Made by a program: the position numbers and the translations under genes. Under the pieces are notes generated by a model. That model searched no databases and had not been told where the DNA came from. It saw only the letters and a list, made by a program, of their open reading frames with translations. From NCBI RefSeq assembly GCF_014530035.1, contig NZ_JACVMX010000001.1:1-64000 (forward strand): a stretch of 64,000 nt of DNA. Direction: 5' to 3'. Source of the DNA: Leucobacter sp. cx-328 (lineage in GTDB: Bacteria; Actinomycetota; Actinomycetes; Actinomycetales; Microbacteriaceae). Numbering within the stretch: position 1 is the stretch's first letter; every line of letters begins with the position of its first letter. Shown here piece after piece: positions 43,849-52,934 of this stretch.

Positions 43849-45272
43849 TTGTTGCGGCTCTGACGCTCCTGCTGGGAGTGCTCCTGACACTTGCCATCAT
43901 CGTGGCCTGCGGCTTCTTCGTCGCCCAAGAGTTTGCCTACATGTCGGTAGACCGGTCACGTATGACCGCGCTTGCCGAGAAGGGTGACGCACAAGCACAA
44001 CGAGTGCTCGCGATCACCAAGCGCACGTCGTTCATGCTGTCTGGCGCCCAGCTCGGCATCACGGTGACCGGCCTGATGATCGGTTACGTTGCCGAACCGC
44101 TGATCGGTGAATCGCTTGGCACGCTGCTGGGCGGTGTCGGAATCGACCCCGTCGTATCGGTGCTCATCGGCACCGCTGCCGCGCTCGTACTCGCGACCAT
44201 CGTCACCATGATTTTTGGTGAGCTGTACCCGAAGAACCTCGCGATCGCGAGCCCAGAGAAACTGGCTCGTGCCCTTGCGGTTCCGACACGTATCTACTTG
44301 CTGCTCTTTGGTTGGCTCATCACCATCTTCGACAAGGCAGCAAACCTGTTGCTGAAGATGCTGCGTATCGAGCCGCTCGAAGACGTTGACGAGAGCGCAA
44401 CCTCTAGCGATCTCGAAGCGATCATTGACGAGTCCCGTCGAAGTGGCCACCTGTCGGCCGACCTCTCGAATGTGTTTGACCGCATTCTCGACTTCCCGCA
44501 GCGCGATGTGGAGCACGCGATGGTTCCGCGCTCCCGCGTTGATGCGGTGCCCGCGCACACCACTGTGGGAGAGATCCGCGCATTGATGGCCACCGGTCAT
44601 ACCCGGTACCCAGTCGTGGGCGAAAAGGATGAGCCAGTCGGACTCGTTGAACTTATCGATGTGCTGCGCGGCGATCACGCGGCCGAGGCTTCAGTCACCG
44701 AAGTGATGCGTCCTGTGGTGATTGTTCCGAACGCGATGCGCTTGCCGCTGGCATTGCAGCGGATGCGAGACACCGACAATGAGCTCGTTTGTGTGATTGA
44801 CGAGTACGGCACCTTCGACGGTATTTTGACCGTTGAAGACCTCACCGAGGAAGTGATCGGCGAACTCTCTGACGAACACGACACCGATGCCGAACCCGCA
44901 CTCGCGGTTGGCGCGAATGCGTGGCAGCTCGCTGGTGAGGTGCACCTTGACGAGGTTGAGCGCCTGATCGGGCACGACCTCGAAATCGATAGTGACGAAA
45001 CCGTTGCTGGGCTGCTCCTTCGTGAGCACGGTGACCTCGTGCCCGTTGGCACACGGGTGCGGATCACCCTGCCCGCGAAGCCTGCCGAGATTGCGCAAGG
45101 CGTGCAGGTCGATCGCTGGCTCGAGATCCAGGTGACCGAGGTGGAACGTCACGTGCCAGCGCTCGTCATCGTTGAACTCCATGAGAACGCGGATGATGAG
45201 TCGTCGAGTGCTGCGGAGTCGAGTGCTGCCGCGCCGAATGTTGATGCTGAAGATGAGGAGGTGTCTCGATGA
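43845..45272 (+). CDS. CNNM/CorC-family protein (DUF21-CBS-CorC_HlyC)
   Basis: A 475-residue membrane protein. Residues 1-180 form the DUF21/CNNM transmembrane domain (FVAQEFAYMSVDRSRM, SGAQLGITVTGLMIGYVAEP, FGELYPKNLAIASPE). Two CBS domains follow (from VMPRSR-like AMVPRSRVDAVP to TVEDLTEEVIGE), then a CorC_HlyC domain (WQLAGEVHLDEVERLIG). Such proteins are linked to Mg2+/Co2+ efflux or Mg2+ homeostasis (MpfA, CorC, YhdP), with ATP or AMP sensed by the CBS pair. The start is TTG, since the frame has a stop codon three codons upstream and a GGGGGTGAG site sits before it. The second gene follows with a 4-base overlap. Confidence 0.9.
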   Translation: MIVAALTLLLGVLLTLAIIVACGFFVAQEFAYMSVDRSRMTALAEKGDAQAQRVLAITKRTSFMLSGAQLGITVTGLMIGYVAEPLIGESLGTLLGGVGIDPVVSVLIGTAAALVLATIVTMIFGELYPKNLAIASPEKLARALAVPTRIYLLLFGWLITIFDKAANLLLKMLRIEPLEDVDESATSSDLEAIIDESRRSGHLSADLSNVFDRILDFPQRDVEHAMVPRSRVDAVPAHTTVGEIRALMATGHTRYPVVGEKDEPVGLVELIDVLRGDHAAEASVTEVMRPVVIVPNAMRLPLALQRMRDTDNELVCVIDEYGTFDGILTVEDLTEEVIGELSDEHDTDAEPALAVGANAWQLAGEVHLDEVERLIGHDLEIDSDETVAGLLLREHGDLVPVGTRVRITLPAKPAEIAQGVQVDRWLEIQVTEVERHVPALVIVELHENADDESSSAAESSAAAPNVDAEDEEVSR

Positions 45273-46276
45273 GTTGGTGGCTTGTCACACTTATTACAGT
45301 CGCGCTGATTATTGCGAGTGCCTTCTTCGTGATTGTTGAGTTCGCCCTGCTGGCTGCTCGTCGCCATCGGCTGGAGGCTGAGGCTGACCAGAGCCGATCC
45401 GCGCGTGCTGCCCTGCGCAGTATGAACGAACTCACCGTGCTCCTCGCGTTTGCCCAGCTGGGCATCACGATCTGTACGTTCTTGCTCGGTGCGATTACCA
45501 AGCCAGCGATTGACTACGCGCTCGCGCCAGTGTTCATCCAGTGGGGCATTCCCGCGGTTGCCGCAGACATTACCGCGTTTATGCTGGCGCTGATCTTCGT
45601 TACCTTCCTGCACCTCGTGATTGGTGAGATGGCGCCGAAGTCGTGGGCCATCGCGCACCCGGAGACCGCAGCGAAGGCAACCGCGATCACGGCGCGTGCC
45701 ATGACCTGGCCGCTTCGACCGTTCCTGCTGTGGATCAACCGCATCGCAAACAAGCTGGTGCAGGCATCGGGTGTTGAACCCGTAGAGAAGGCAGCCGTTG
45801 GCGGGCAAGACGCAGATACGATCAGGCAGCTCGTGGCGCACTCGCGCGCAGCCGGCGCGCTTGATGTGCAGTTTGCTGAGCCGATTGCGCACACGATCTC
45901 GCTGGCAACGCTCACCGTGCGCGACGTGATCGGTGACGACCAGCGCCCGACCGCTGTGCCGCTCACCGCGTCGGTACGCGAGATGCAGGCGGCTGCCGCT
46001 GCATCAGGCCACCTGCGCATTCTGCTTGGCACCGGCCCTGATTGCCAGGTCGCCCACGTGCGTGACTCGCTTACGGTAGATCCCGAGGCTCCTGCCGCGA
46101 GTATCGCCCGCCAGCCGGTCGTGCTTGCCGCAGAGATCTCTGCCTATGACGCGCTCGTGCAGATGCGGAAGGCCCGAGAGCAGCTGGCAGTTGTCACTGA
46201 GGCGGATCGACTCGTCGGCGTCGTCACCCTTGATGACCTGCTGCGCGAGATCTTGCCTGGCAATCTCGAGAACTAA
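45269..46276 (+). CDS. CNNM-type DUF21-CBS membrane protein without CorC domain
   Basis: A 335-residue partner of the previous gene product. It keeps the DUF21 domain (FFVIVEFALLAARRHRLEAEA, AQLGITICTFLLGAITKPAI, GEMAPKSWAIAHPE) and a divergent CBS pair ending LVGVVTLDDLLREIL, but lacks the CorC_HlyC domain. Pairs of a long and a short CNNM protein are common in actinobacteria and may form hetero-oligomers; that is inference. The start overlaps the previous stop as ATGA, and a hairpin follows. Confidence 0.88.
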   Translation: MSWWLVTLITVALIIASAFFVIVEFALLAARRHRLEAEADQSRSARAALRSMNELTVLLAFAQLGITICTFLLGAITKPAIDYALAPVFIQWGIPAVAADITAFMLALIFVTFLHLVIGEMAPKSWAIAHPETAAKATAITARAMTWPLRPFLLWINRIANKLVQASGVEPVEKAAVGGQDADTIRQLVAHSRAAGALDVQFAEPIAHTISLATLTVRDVIGDDQRPTAVPLTASVREMQAAAAASGHLRILLGTGPDCQVAHVRDSLTVDPEAPAASIARQPVVLAAEISAYDALVQMRKAREQLAVVTEADRLVGVVTLDDLLREILPGNLEN

Positions 46277-46287
46277 GGAATAGCGGG

Positions 46288-46314
46288 GCGGGGTGATGTG
46301 GTGCATCACCCCGC
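46288..46314 (+). terminator. 11-bp hairpin after the CorC-like pair
   Basis: GCGGGGTGATG (46288-46298) pairs perfectly with CATCACCCCGC (46304-46314) around 5 bases, 11 bases past the stop. Confidence 0.7.
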
Positions 46315-46683
46315 GAACGCGGCAGCCGTGAGGCGATACCGCAGTGCAGTGAGATCGCGAATCTCTGTGGGTGTATCGCGAGGGGGACGGTGCGCCTCGG
46401 GAGAAGCGTTGGAATGGTGGGGCGGATCGTGCCCCTGATGAGCCACGTCGACAGAGCAAACTGAGCGTAGGCAACCGCGGCATCAGCGATTGCGAAGAGC
46501 CGTCGGCAGATCCGCATAGCCATCCAACAATTCATTCTCTTCCCGCACCGCATCGTCGGTACTCGAGAACATTATCGAGAGCCAGGTGCAGGTGCTGGGC
46601 TGCCTCTATCATTTCCCTCACTGAGGCCGCCCAACACTTACTCTCAAGCTCTTGCTCTCACACGAAACAGGCCATCGTGTTGC
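46315..46683. other. 369-base gap with no convincing gene
   Basis: No well-supported gene is seen. On the minus strand a 29-residue frame (46483-46572) reads like a protein fragment rich in Glu/Leu but has no ribosome binding site or recognisable family. The stretch separates the CorC-like operon from the toxin/immunity pair and is somewhat less GC-rich than the operon. Confidence 0.4.
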
Positions 46684-47157
46684 CTATTCGATGACAATTT
46701 CCCGACTGGCGGCGCTGAGTCGATCTCCGAGCGCTCTGACTTCTGACTCACCAAGTTTCGAGAGATTAGCCGCCTGTTTGGGGCGAAGCGACGACTCTGG
46801 AATCTCAGCGGTGAGCTGGAAGTCGGACAACATGCCCTCAAAATGCTTCATCGCTAAGGCAGCGGATTCGAGTAGGCGTTTCGAGGCCTTGTCAGCAGCC
46901 TGGGGCAGCCAGTACAGCTCAAGAAGATACATCGGCAGAGTCTTATTCGCAGCCGCGAGACGCTCAATTGGATCAAGAGCTTCAAGCCATGCGGTTACGA
47001 ATGTGTCGCAGGCTTCGGGATGCTTCGGCGCTACGTCGGACTCAAGTACTGCGACTACAGAGTCGATGGACATTCGCATTGCAATCGTTAGCGCTTGTGG
47101 AATCCTGAGGAGTCCAATCTCGCGCCGCAGCTGCCTGCTATCTGTGGACCCACCCAT
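46684..47157 (-). CDS. Putative immunity protein of the toxin pair
   Basis: A 157-residue, mostly helical, soluble protein with no signal peptide and no recognised family. It starts inside the last codons of the toxin gene (20-base overlap) behind AGAAAGG, so its synthesis is coupled to the toxin's. Leucine/alanine-rich helical blocks (for example LEALDPIERLAAANKTLP) and an acidic bias suit a protein-binding inhibitor. Calling it an immunity protein rests on position only; it could also be an unrelated regulator. Confidence is good that the gene is real and low for its function. Confidence 0.6.
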   Translation of the reverse strand: MGGSTDSRQLRREIGLLRIPQALTIAMRMSIDSVVAVLESDVAPKHPEACDTFVTAWLEALDPIERLAAANKTLPMYLLELYWLPQAADKASKRLLESAALAMKHFEGMLSDFQLTAEIPESSLRPKQAANLSKLGESEVRALGDRLSAASREIVIE

Positions 47158-47767
47158 TGCTGACCTTTCTGGAACGCAAATCGTAAGTTACGGATATGTT
47201 CTGACCCCTGTATCTCATTGTGGCGACTCCAACGCTTGGATTTCCCTTATACAGGCTATGTCGGCCAGTTGCCATAGTTCTTGCCATCAAGGTTGCAACA
47301 ATTGCTTTTGAATGGGCGCCGACTACGCTCCAACGATGCTTCGAACTCATGATGTGTCTCCACTTGTTTGAGTTTTGTTGGAGTAGGAACTTCTTAGCAC
47401 CGCGTTGCACAGACGTTTTCTTTGCGGCCTGAGCAATTACCCTGCTGCCCTGCCTCAGGAGTGTGACCAAGATGCCCCAGAACGCCGGTCTTGCCTTGTG
47501 TGCAGCCGAGTTTGAAGGGGTTTGTGGGCGCTTCTGGTTGAGGCTCTGTCTGTCCTGGAGAGTGACGCTGGCTGCGTGTCTTTGCAGGTATCTGTTCTCG
47601 GAAGTTGTCCGAGAATCTGACACTGAGGAAGGTGACCCTGCAATCGAATATGCGATGACGGCAGAAGCACGTGCTGGCGCGATTTCGCTGCTCGAGAGTG
47701 AAAGGCCAATGACGACTGAAAGCGCAACAGTCTTCCAGATCTTGTTTCCAAAGACCGGTTGTTTCAT
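47138..47767 (-). CDS. Secreted protein with a polymorphic-toxin-like C-terminus (SAR2788-type)
   Basis: A 209-residue protein with a signal peptide (hydrophobic residues ~10-28, Ala-rich cleavage region ARASA). A Ser/Gln/Arg-rich middle contains a short hydrophobic patch. The C-terminal ~70 residues carry NKWRHIMSSKHRWSVVG, a central helix and a beta-rich end with SVTYDLRSRKVSNGWV, a pattern typical of small secreted toxin domains such as the SAR2788 family and related nuclease-like folds. I infer a secreted interbacterial toxin. A GTG four codons upstream is an alternative start. Base composition is lower in GC than the flanking operons, fitting an acquired module. Confidence 0.6.
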   Translation of the reverse strand: MKQPVFGNKIWKTVALSVVIGLSLSSSEIAPARASAVIAYSIAGSPSSVSDSRTTSENRYLQRHAASVTLQDRQSLNQKRPQTPSNSAAHKARPAFWGILVTLLRQGSRVIAQAAKKTSVQRGAKKFLLQQNSNKWRHIMSSKHRWSVVGAHSKAIVATLMARTMATGRHSLYKGNPSVGVATMRYRGQNISVTYDLRSRKVSNGWVHR

Positions 47768-48098
47768 GCTTCGACCCACTGCCTCGCTCGGCGCGTAAAC
47801 GAGCTGCGTGTGAGCTCAATCTGGTGGTGGCAGGAATTAGGAAGTTGCCATGACAAGGCGTTTCGAAGTCTTCCTAAGACAATGGATTGGGGCGTCACTA
47901 TTCGTTCCTAACGATGAATACTCAGGCGCCCCCGGAGGCCTGAGTTGGGTTTGCCCCCCTGTAAAACTAACGACGCATTCCGCCCGAAACAGGAACTGGC
48001 TGTATCTGAATCACATCTGCCGCGCGATGGTCGATTCTGTCCACGGAGAACCCCGCCAAGCCCTTACCTTTCCGTACCCAAGCTGGTAGCCTCGCCCC
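47768..48098. other. Gap between toxin gene and pepC
   Basis: This 331-base stretch should hold the promoters of the divergent toxin and pepC genes. It contains an inverted repeat (ACTCAGGC at 47920-47927 with GCCTGAGT at 47938-47945) and a weakly supported small frame listed separately. Nothing else is recognised. Confidence 0.4.
47850..48089 (+). CDS. Doubtful small hypothetical protein
   Basis: A 79-residue frame with AGGAAG seven bases before its ATG, ending just ahead of pepC. It has no membrane segment, domain or composition typical of a known family, and it contains an inverted repeat in its middle. It may well be a chance frame in the pepC promoter region. Confidence 0.25.
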   Translation: MTRRFEVFLRQWIGASLFVPNDEYSGAPGGLSWVCPPVKLTTHSARNRNWLYLNHICRAMVDSVHGEPRQALTFPYPSW

Positions 48099-49457
48099 AT
48101 GCGGAACGGCAATGATGCACCACGTATTCCTGGCCCTGTGACGAGCGCGAAACTCGCAAAGTGGGACGCCGCCTTTGCGGCAGACCCGACGGCGAAGCTC
48201 GCAATGAACGCGGTCACGCGTTCCCCGATCGATGAAGTGGCGCTCGACCGTGAGCGCTTGCTCGGCGTACAGCTGAGCATGTCGAATCGGCTCGACGATT
48301 GGAAGGCCGCCGACCAGAAGAAGTCGGGTCGCTGCTGGCTCTTCGCCGCGCTGAATCTGTTGCGCGCCGATGCGCGTAAGAAGCTGAAGCTCAAGGACTT
48401 TGAGTTCAGCCAGAATCACGCGATGTACTGGGACAAGATTGAGCGCGCGAACTACTTCCTCGAAGACATGATCGGTCTCGCCGATCGCACCCCGAATGAC
48501 CGCACGGTTTCATTCTTGCTGGCGAGCGTTGCGGACGACGGCGGCCAGTGGGACATGGAAGTCTCGATCTTCCAGAAGCACGGTGTCGTGCCGAAGGAGC
48601 TCATGCCAGAGACCGAGTCGTCGTCGTGCACGGGGGCGATGAACACCTCGCTGCGCACGCTGCTCCGCAAGGGCGCGCGCCTGCTGCGCCAGGCCGTCAA
48701 TAGCGGCGCGAGTGACGCGGAGGTGTCTGCGCTCAAGGACTCGATTCTGCAAGACACCCACCGCATCCTCACGATCCACCTTGGCGTCCCGCCGCGTAGT
48801 TTTGAATGGCAGTGGAACGACGACGAGCGTGAATTCCACGCTGGCGGAACCTTCACCCCGCAGTCCTTCCTCGCGACCTTCACTGACATCGACCTGGGTG
48901 ACTACGTGTGCCTCGTCGATGACCCGCGCGCTGAGCACCCCAAAGGCCGTGCCCTCACTGTCGCGCACCTCGGTAACGTCGTCGGTGGTCGCCCCGTGCG
49001 CTACCTGAACACGGACACCGGCACCATGAAGCGTCTCGCTGCTGCGAGTATCGTCGCTGGTGAGCCCGTCTGGTTCGGCTGTGATGTCGACCCACAGATG
49101 GAGGCGAAGCAGGGCATCTGGTCGGCCGGCCTCATCAATTACTCGGCTACCTACGGCGTCGATCTCACGACGACCAAAGAAGATCGTGTCCGCTACGGCG
49201 ACTCGGCGATGACGCACGCGATGCTGTTCACCGGAGTTGATTTGGTTGGCGGATCGACCCGCAGGTGGCGCGTCGAAAACAGCTGGGGCTCGGAGAAGTT
49301 CGACAAGGGCTTCTGCACCATGGATGACTCATGGTTTGACGAGTACGTCTTCGAAGTGGTCGTGCACAAGGACTCACTGCCCGTCGACCTTCAGGCTGCG
49401 CTGACCGAAGATCCGATCGTGCTTGATCCGTGGGATCCGATGGGCGCCCTGGCCTGA
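48099..49457 (+). CDS. pepC: Aminopeptidase C (C1B cysteine peptidase, bleomycin-hydrolase family)
   Basis: A cytoplasmic papain-fold aminopeptidase of 452 residues that trims peptides from the N-terminus. The catalytic triad is visible: Cys79 in KKSGRCWLFAALN, His373 in MTHAMLFTGVD and Asn394 in VENSWG. The family's oxyanion Gln lies just before the Cys (ADQKKSG). The ATG lacks a clear ribosome binding site, so a very short leader is possible. It converges with a peptide-type ABC importer whose cargo it could help digest. Confidence 0.95.
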   Translation: MRNGNDAPRIPGPVTSAKLAKWDAAFAADPTAKLAMNAVTRSPIDEVALDRERLLGVQLSMSNRLDDWKAADQKKSGRCWLFAALNLLRADARKKLKLKDFEFSQNHAMYWDKIERANYFLEDMIGLADRTPNDRTVSFLLASVADDGGQWDMEVSIFQKHGVVPKELMPETESSSCTGAMNTSLRTLLRKGARLLRQAVNSGASDAEVSALKDSILQDTHRILTIHLGVPPRSFEWQWNDDEREFHAGGTFTPQSFLATFTDIDLGDYVCLVDDPRAEHPKGRALTVAHLGNVVGGRPVRYLNTDTGTMKRLAAASIVAGEPVWFGCDVDPQMEAKQGIWSAGLINYSATYGVDLTTTKEDRVRYGDSAMTHAMLFTGVDLVGGSTRRWRVENSWGSEKFDKGFCTMDDSWFDEYVFEVVVHKDSLPVDLQAALTEDPIVLDPWDPMGALA

Positions 49458-49530
49458 TCCGCCCCCTGTGCGCTGAAAAACTATCGCGCGCAGGGTTTCG
49501 GCCGCAGGGCAGCGACCCATCAGGTGCATA

Positions 49531-49570
49531 GCAACGGCCCCTCAGGAACTGAATCCTGAGGGGCCGTTGC
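49531..49570. terminator. Perfect 17-bp bidirectional terminator
   Basis: Arms 49531-49547 and 49554-49570 pair perfectly around 6 bases and are followed on the plus strand by TTTGCC. It lies between pepC and the convergent binding-protein gene. Confidence 0.85.
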
Positions 49571-49586
49571 TTTGCCTTGTCAGCTG

Positions 49587-51170
49587 CTACTTCGCGGTTG
49601 CGAATTCGAAGCTGTTGTCTGCGTTCGAAACGAAGCTCGTGATCGACTTGTCAACGACAACGGTCTGTACGGGCTGGACGAGCGGGATGAACGGGCCGGT
49701 CTTGGCTGCTGCCTCGAAGAGTGCCTCGTATGCGGGGCCGCGAGCGTCGCCGGTCGCCTTCGCTGCTGCGTCCTTCAGTGCCATGACCTCGGGAGCGGTT
49801 TCAGCAACCCAACCTGCGCGCATCGAAACTGCATCACCGGGGGTGAAAGTGAGGTAGTTGGTGGGGTCCGGGAAGTCTGCACCCCAGTTGCCAATACCCA
49901 TGGGCTGCTTGCCCGAGCGGTAGCCATCGAGCTGGGTCGCTGCGGGAGCGGGCTTGAGGTCGATGTTGATGCCGGCTTCCTTCAGGTGTGCCTGGAGCGA
50001 CTCTGCGAGGAGCGCGATGTTCACGCCGAGCACGGTCGAATCACTGTTGTAGTGGAAGGGGATCGCTTCGCCGTTGTAGCCGGCCTTCTCGAGCGCAGCC
50101 TTTACCTTGTCGAGATCGCGTTCCGGAGCCTTGTCCACGGGTACTGCACCGAGGAACTCGTTGGGGACAACACTTGCCATACGCGATGCGCCCTCACCGG
50201 CGAGCTCGAGAACCTTGTCGTAGTCAACCGCGTAGCTCAGTGCCTCACGGAAGTCTTCGTTCGAGGTGATGCCGCTGACCTCGGGGTTGTCGTTCGCGAA
50301 GATGTAGATGGTCTTCGTCGAGGGAACCGACGACACCTGCACCGAGCCCTCGGGGAGGCTCGCGACCTGGTCGGGGCTGAGATCGAGCACGACGTTTGCC
50401 TGGCCCGACTGAATGTCGGTGAGCTGGGTCTCGGCCGAGACGTTGTTCATGACCACGCGCTTGAACTTGGGCTCGGGGCCGTTGTAGTGCTCGTTATAGG
50501 TGAGCACGACGCGGCTGTCTGGCTCGTAGGTCTCGATGACGTACGGGCCTGAACCCTGCGAGTTCGTGTTGAGGAACTGCTCGGCGCCGTCAGACTCATC
50601 GGTCGTGCCGCCGTTTTCCTGGACCACCTTCGAGTTGAGGATGCCGAGGTTCGAGTTCGGAAGAATGTACGGGATCGCGGGGTTGGCGGTCTCGCTCGTG
50701 AGAGTGACGGTCTTCTCGTCGGCCTTCGCGATGGTGACGCCATCGAGGTAGAACGAGGGGTTGCCCTGCACGCCCTGAAGTCGCTGGAACGACCAGACGA
50801 TGTCGTCAACGGTGACGGGGTCGCCGTTCGAGAACTTCGCGCCGGTGTCTTCGCACGTGAGGGTCGTGACGAGGTTGTCTTCGCTGATGTCGTACGAGCA
50901 CAGGCCGTCGATCGGCTTGGTGAAGTCACCGTTGTCGAAATTGAGCACCGTCTGGTAGATCGCGTCATCGACCGTCGAACCGGTGAACTCGAACTGGCGA
51001 GCCGGGTCAATCGTCATGAGGTCGAAGCTCGTCTGTACGACGAGGGTGTCTCCACCCTTCTTGTCGCCCGATGCGTCGCCACCCTTGTCGCCGCTGCTGC
51101 AGGCCGTCATGGATGCTGCGAGGCAGGTAATTGCTGCAGCCGAGACAATAATTTTTGGATACCGCTTCAT
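49587..51170 (-). CDS. Peptide/nickel-type ABC transporter substrate-binding lipoprotein (family 5)
   Basis: A 527-residue solute-binding lipoprotein of the OppA/DppA cluster. The signal peptide ends in the lipobox M-T-A-C followed by a Gly/Asp/Lys linker. Family-5 landmarks include SFDLMTIDPARQFEFTGSTV, FSNGDPVTVDDIVWSFQR, NSQGSGPYVIETYEPDS and the NIDLKPAP...DGYRSGKQPMGIGNWGADFPDP region. It is the last gene of a dppBCDF-A-like operon. Peptides are the likeliest ligand; nickel or glycosides are possible. A longer frame starts 69 bases earlier, but GAAGAGAG fits the chosen ATG. Confidence 0.9.
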   Translation of the reverse strand: MKRYPKIIVSAAAITCLAASMTACSSGDKGGDASGDKKGGDTLVVQTSFDLMTIDPARQFEFTGSTVDDAIYQTVLNFDNGDFTKPIDGLCSYDISEDNLVTTLTCEDTGAKFSNGDPVTVDDIVWSFQRLQGVQGNPSFYLDGVTIAKADEKTVTLTSETANPAIPYILPNSNLGILNSKVVQENGGTTDESDGAEQFLNTNSQGSGPYVIETYEPDSRVVLTYNEHYNGPEPKFKRVVMNNVSAETQLTDIQSGQANVVLDLSPDQVASLPEGSVQVSSVPSTKTIYIFANDNPEVSGITSNEDFREALSYAVDYDKVLELAGEGASRMASVVPNEFLGAVPVDKAPERDLDKVKAALEKAGYNGEAIPFHYNSDSTVLGVNIALLAESLQAHLKEAGINIDLKPAPAATQLDGYRSGKQPMGIGNWGADFPDPTNYLTFTPGDAVSMRAGWVAETAPEVMALKDAAAKATGDARGPAYEALFEAAAKTGPFIPLVQPVQTVVVDKSITSFVSNADNSFEFATAK

Positions 51171-51281
51171 TGCGTACTCTCTTCTTCGTTGAATCAAGCA
51201 GGTTGGTCTCACCATAGAAACTTGGTGAGGGTAAATCAAGGTAAATCAATAGCTGTTTCCGAACTGAAACATAGTTTGGGG

Positions 51282-51294
51282 CTGAGTGACTCAG
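51282..51294 (-). promoter_or_regulatory. 13-base inverted repeat between ATPase and binding-protein genes
   Basis: CTGAGT-G-ACTCAG is a perfect 6-bp inverted repeat in the ~145-base gap, and could be an operator or processing site giving separate control of the binding protein. Confidence 0.35.
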
Positions 51295-51315
51295 CGCCCA
51301 CGACCCGTCCGGGCG

Positions 51316-52146
51316 TCAGATCCCGGGAATGACCCCCTTCCCGTCGACGATCGGAATCGCTCCGAGTAGACGCTTCGTGTACGGGTGAGCTGGAGTGTTC
51401 CAGATGGTTTCTGTGGGACCGGTCTCGACGATCTTGCCGGCCTCCATCACCGCCACGCGGTCGGCGATCTCTCGCACAACCGACAAGTCATGGCTAATGA
51501 AAATCATTGACGCACCCGACTCAATCGCGAGATCGCGCATGAGCTTCGCGATCCGCGACTGCAAAAATGCGTCAAGCGAGGCGATTGGCTCGTCACCAAT
51601 CAGCACCTTGGGGCCGGCAGCGAGTGCGCGAGCGATCGCGACGCGTTGGCGTTGGCCGCCAGAGAACGCGTGCGGGTAGCGATCGGCCGCGTTCGCCGGC
51701 AGATCGACCGCATCGAGGAGCGATTCGACGCTCCAGCGCCCGGACGGATCGAGCGCGAGCGCGTCTTCGATCTGGGCGCGGATCTTTCGCCGCGGGTTCA
51801 GTGAAGCGTACGGGTTCTGGAACACCATCTGGATGCCCATCATCGCCGCGTTCCGCTTCTTGAAGCCGAGCGGCTTGACCTCGGTACCTTCGAAGTCGAT
51901 CTCGCCAGCGGACGTCTTCTCGAGGCCGCAAATGAGCTTCGCGAGTGTGGACTTGCCACAGCCGGATTCGCCGACGAGACCGAGCACCTCTGACTCGCCG
52001 AGCTCGAGCGAGACCCCGTTCACGGCGCGGAAGCGACCGCCGCCATTGAGTTTGTACTCGCACTCGACATCGGTGAGGGTGAGGAGCCGCTTGCGCTCGG
52101 CCGCAGCTGCCGGTTCTGCGCGATCAATAACAGTGACTGAGGTCAT
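51316..52146 (-). CDS. Peptide-type ABC ATP-binding protein (DppF/OppF-like)
   Basis: Second ATPase subunit, with Walker A GESGCGKSTLAKL, Q loop MVFQNPYASLNPRR (the run typical of OppF/DppF), signature FSGGQRQRVAIARAL, Walker B VLIGDEPIASLD and the switch His FISHDLSVV. The C-terminus ends with HPYTKRLLGAIP, the family's conserved tail. It overlaps the DppD-like gene by 4 bases. Confidence 0.93.
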   Translation of the reverse strand: MTSVTVIDRAEPAAAAERKRLLTLTDVECEYKLNGGGRFRAVNGVSLELGESEVLGLVGESGCGKSTLAKLICGLEKTSAGEIDFEGTEVKPLGFKKRNAAMMGIQMVFQNPYASLNPRRKIRAQIEDALALDPSGRWSVESLLDAVDLPANAADRYPHAFSGGQRQRVAIARALAAGPKVLIGDEPIASLDAFLQSRIAKLMRDLAIESGASMIFISHDLSVVREIADRVAVMEAGKIVETGPTETIWNTPAHPYTKRLLGAIPIVDGKGVIPGI

Positions 52147-52934
52147 CGTGCGAGCTCCGTTCCGGGAAGTGATTCGATGAGTGAGCGCGTGTACTCGTGT
52201 TGCGGAGTGATGATGACCGACTCGCGATCACCGATCTCGACCACACGGCCGTGCTGCATGACGACGATCTTGTCGGCGACAGATGACAGCACGCCGAAGT
52301 CGTGCGTTACGAGGAGCACTGCGAGGTTGAACTCCTCGCAGAGATCGCGCAGCAGCTTGAGCACGCCGGCCTGGACGGTCACGTCGAGCGCGGTCGTCGG
52401 CTCATCAGCGATGAGCACGCGGGGCGATGCGATGACCGCGGTGGCGAACGCGATGCGCTGCAGCTGGCCGCCAGAGAACTGGTGCGGATACTTCTTCAGC
52501 GCCTCTTCCGGGTTTGGCACCCGGGTCTTCGCGAGCATCTCAGCTGCGCGCCGCAGCGCCTCTTTCTTGCTGATCTTCTCGTGGTGTCGGAGGTGGTCAG
52601 TCACTTGCTGGCCGATGGACAACATCGGGTGGAATGCCGACGCCGGGTCTTGGAAGACCATCGCGAGCTGGTTACCGCGCAGGGCGTTGTGCTTCTTGGG
52701 AGCGAGGCCGACGAGCTCTTGCCCGTCGAAATCGATGCTGCCCGAGAGCTTGGCGCCATCGGGGGAGAGCCCCATGATCGCCATGCCGGTCTGCGTCTTG
52801 CCTGAGCCTGACGCGCCAGCGACGCCCGTGATGGTGCCGGCCTCGAGCGTGAATGACACATCGTGGAGAATGTGATTCGCGCCCGGCCCGTCACCCACAA
52901 CTAGGTTGAGGTCTGTGAGCTTGATGACACTCAT
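52143..52934 (-). CDS. Peptide-type ABC ATP-binding protein (DppD/OppD-like)
   Basis: First ATPase subunit, with Walker A GASGSGKTQTGMAIMG, Q loop MVFQDPASAFHPML, signature FSGGQLQRIAFATAV, Walker B VLIADEPTTALDVT and the switch His LVTHDFGVL. The C-terminal HEYTRSLIESLPG is shorter than in typical OppD proteins, which usually carry an iron-sulfur or Cys-rich tail. Overlaps both neighbours by 4 bases. Confidence 0.93.
   Translation of the reverse strand: MSVIKLTDLNLVVGDGPGANHILHDVSFTLEAGTITGVAGASGSGKTQTGMAIMGLSPDGAKLSGSIDFDGQELVGLAPKKHNALRGNQLAMVFQDPASAFHPMLSIGQQVTDHLRHHEKISKKEALRRAAEMLAKTRVPNPEEALKKYPHQFSGGQLQRIAFATAVIASPRVLIADEPTTALDVTVQAGVLKLLRDLCEEFNLAVLLVTHDFGVLSSVADKIVVMQHGRVVEIGDRESVIITPQHEYTRSLIESLPGTELAR

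Noticed and set aside
46483-46572. 29-residue minus-strand frame with protein-like composition
   Set aside because: No ribosome binding site, no family and very short. It may be a relic; not enough support to call a gene.
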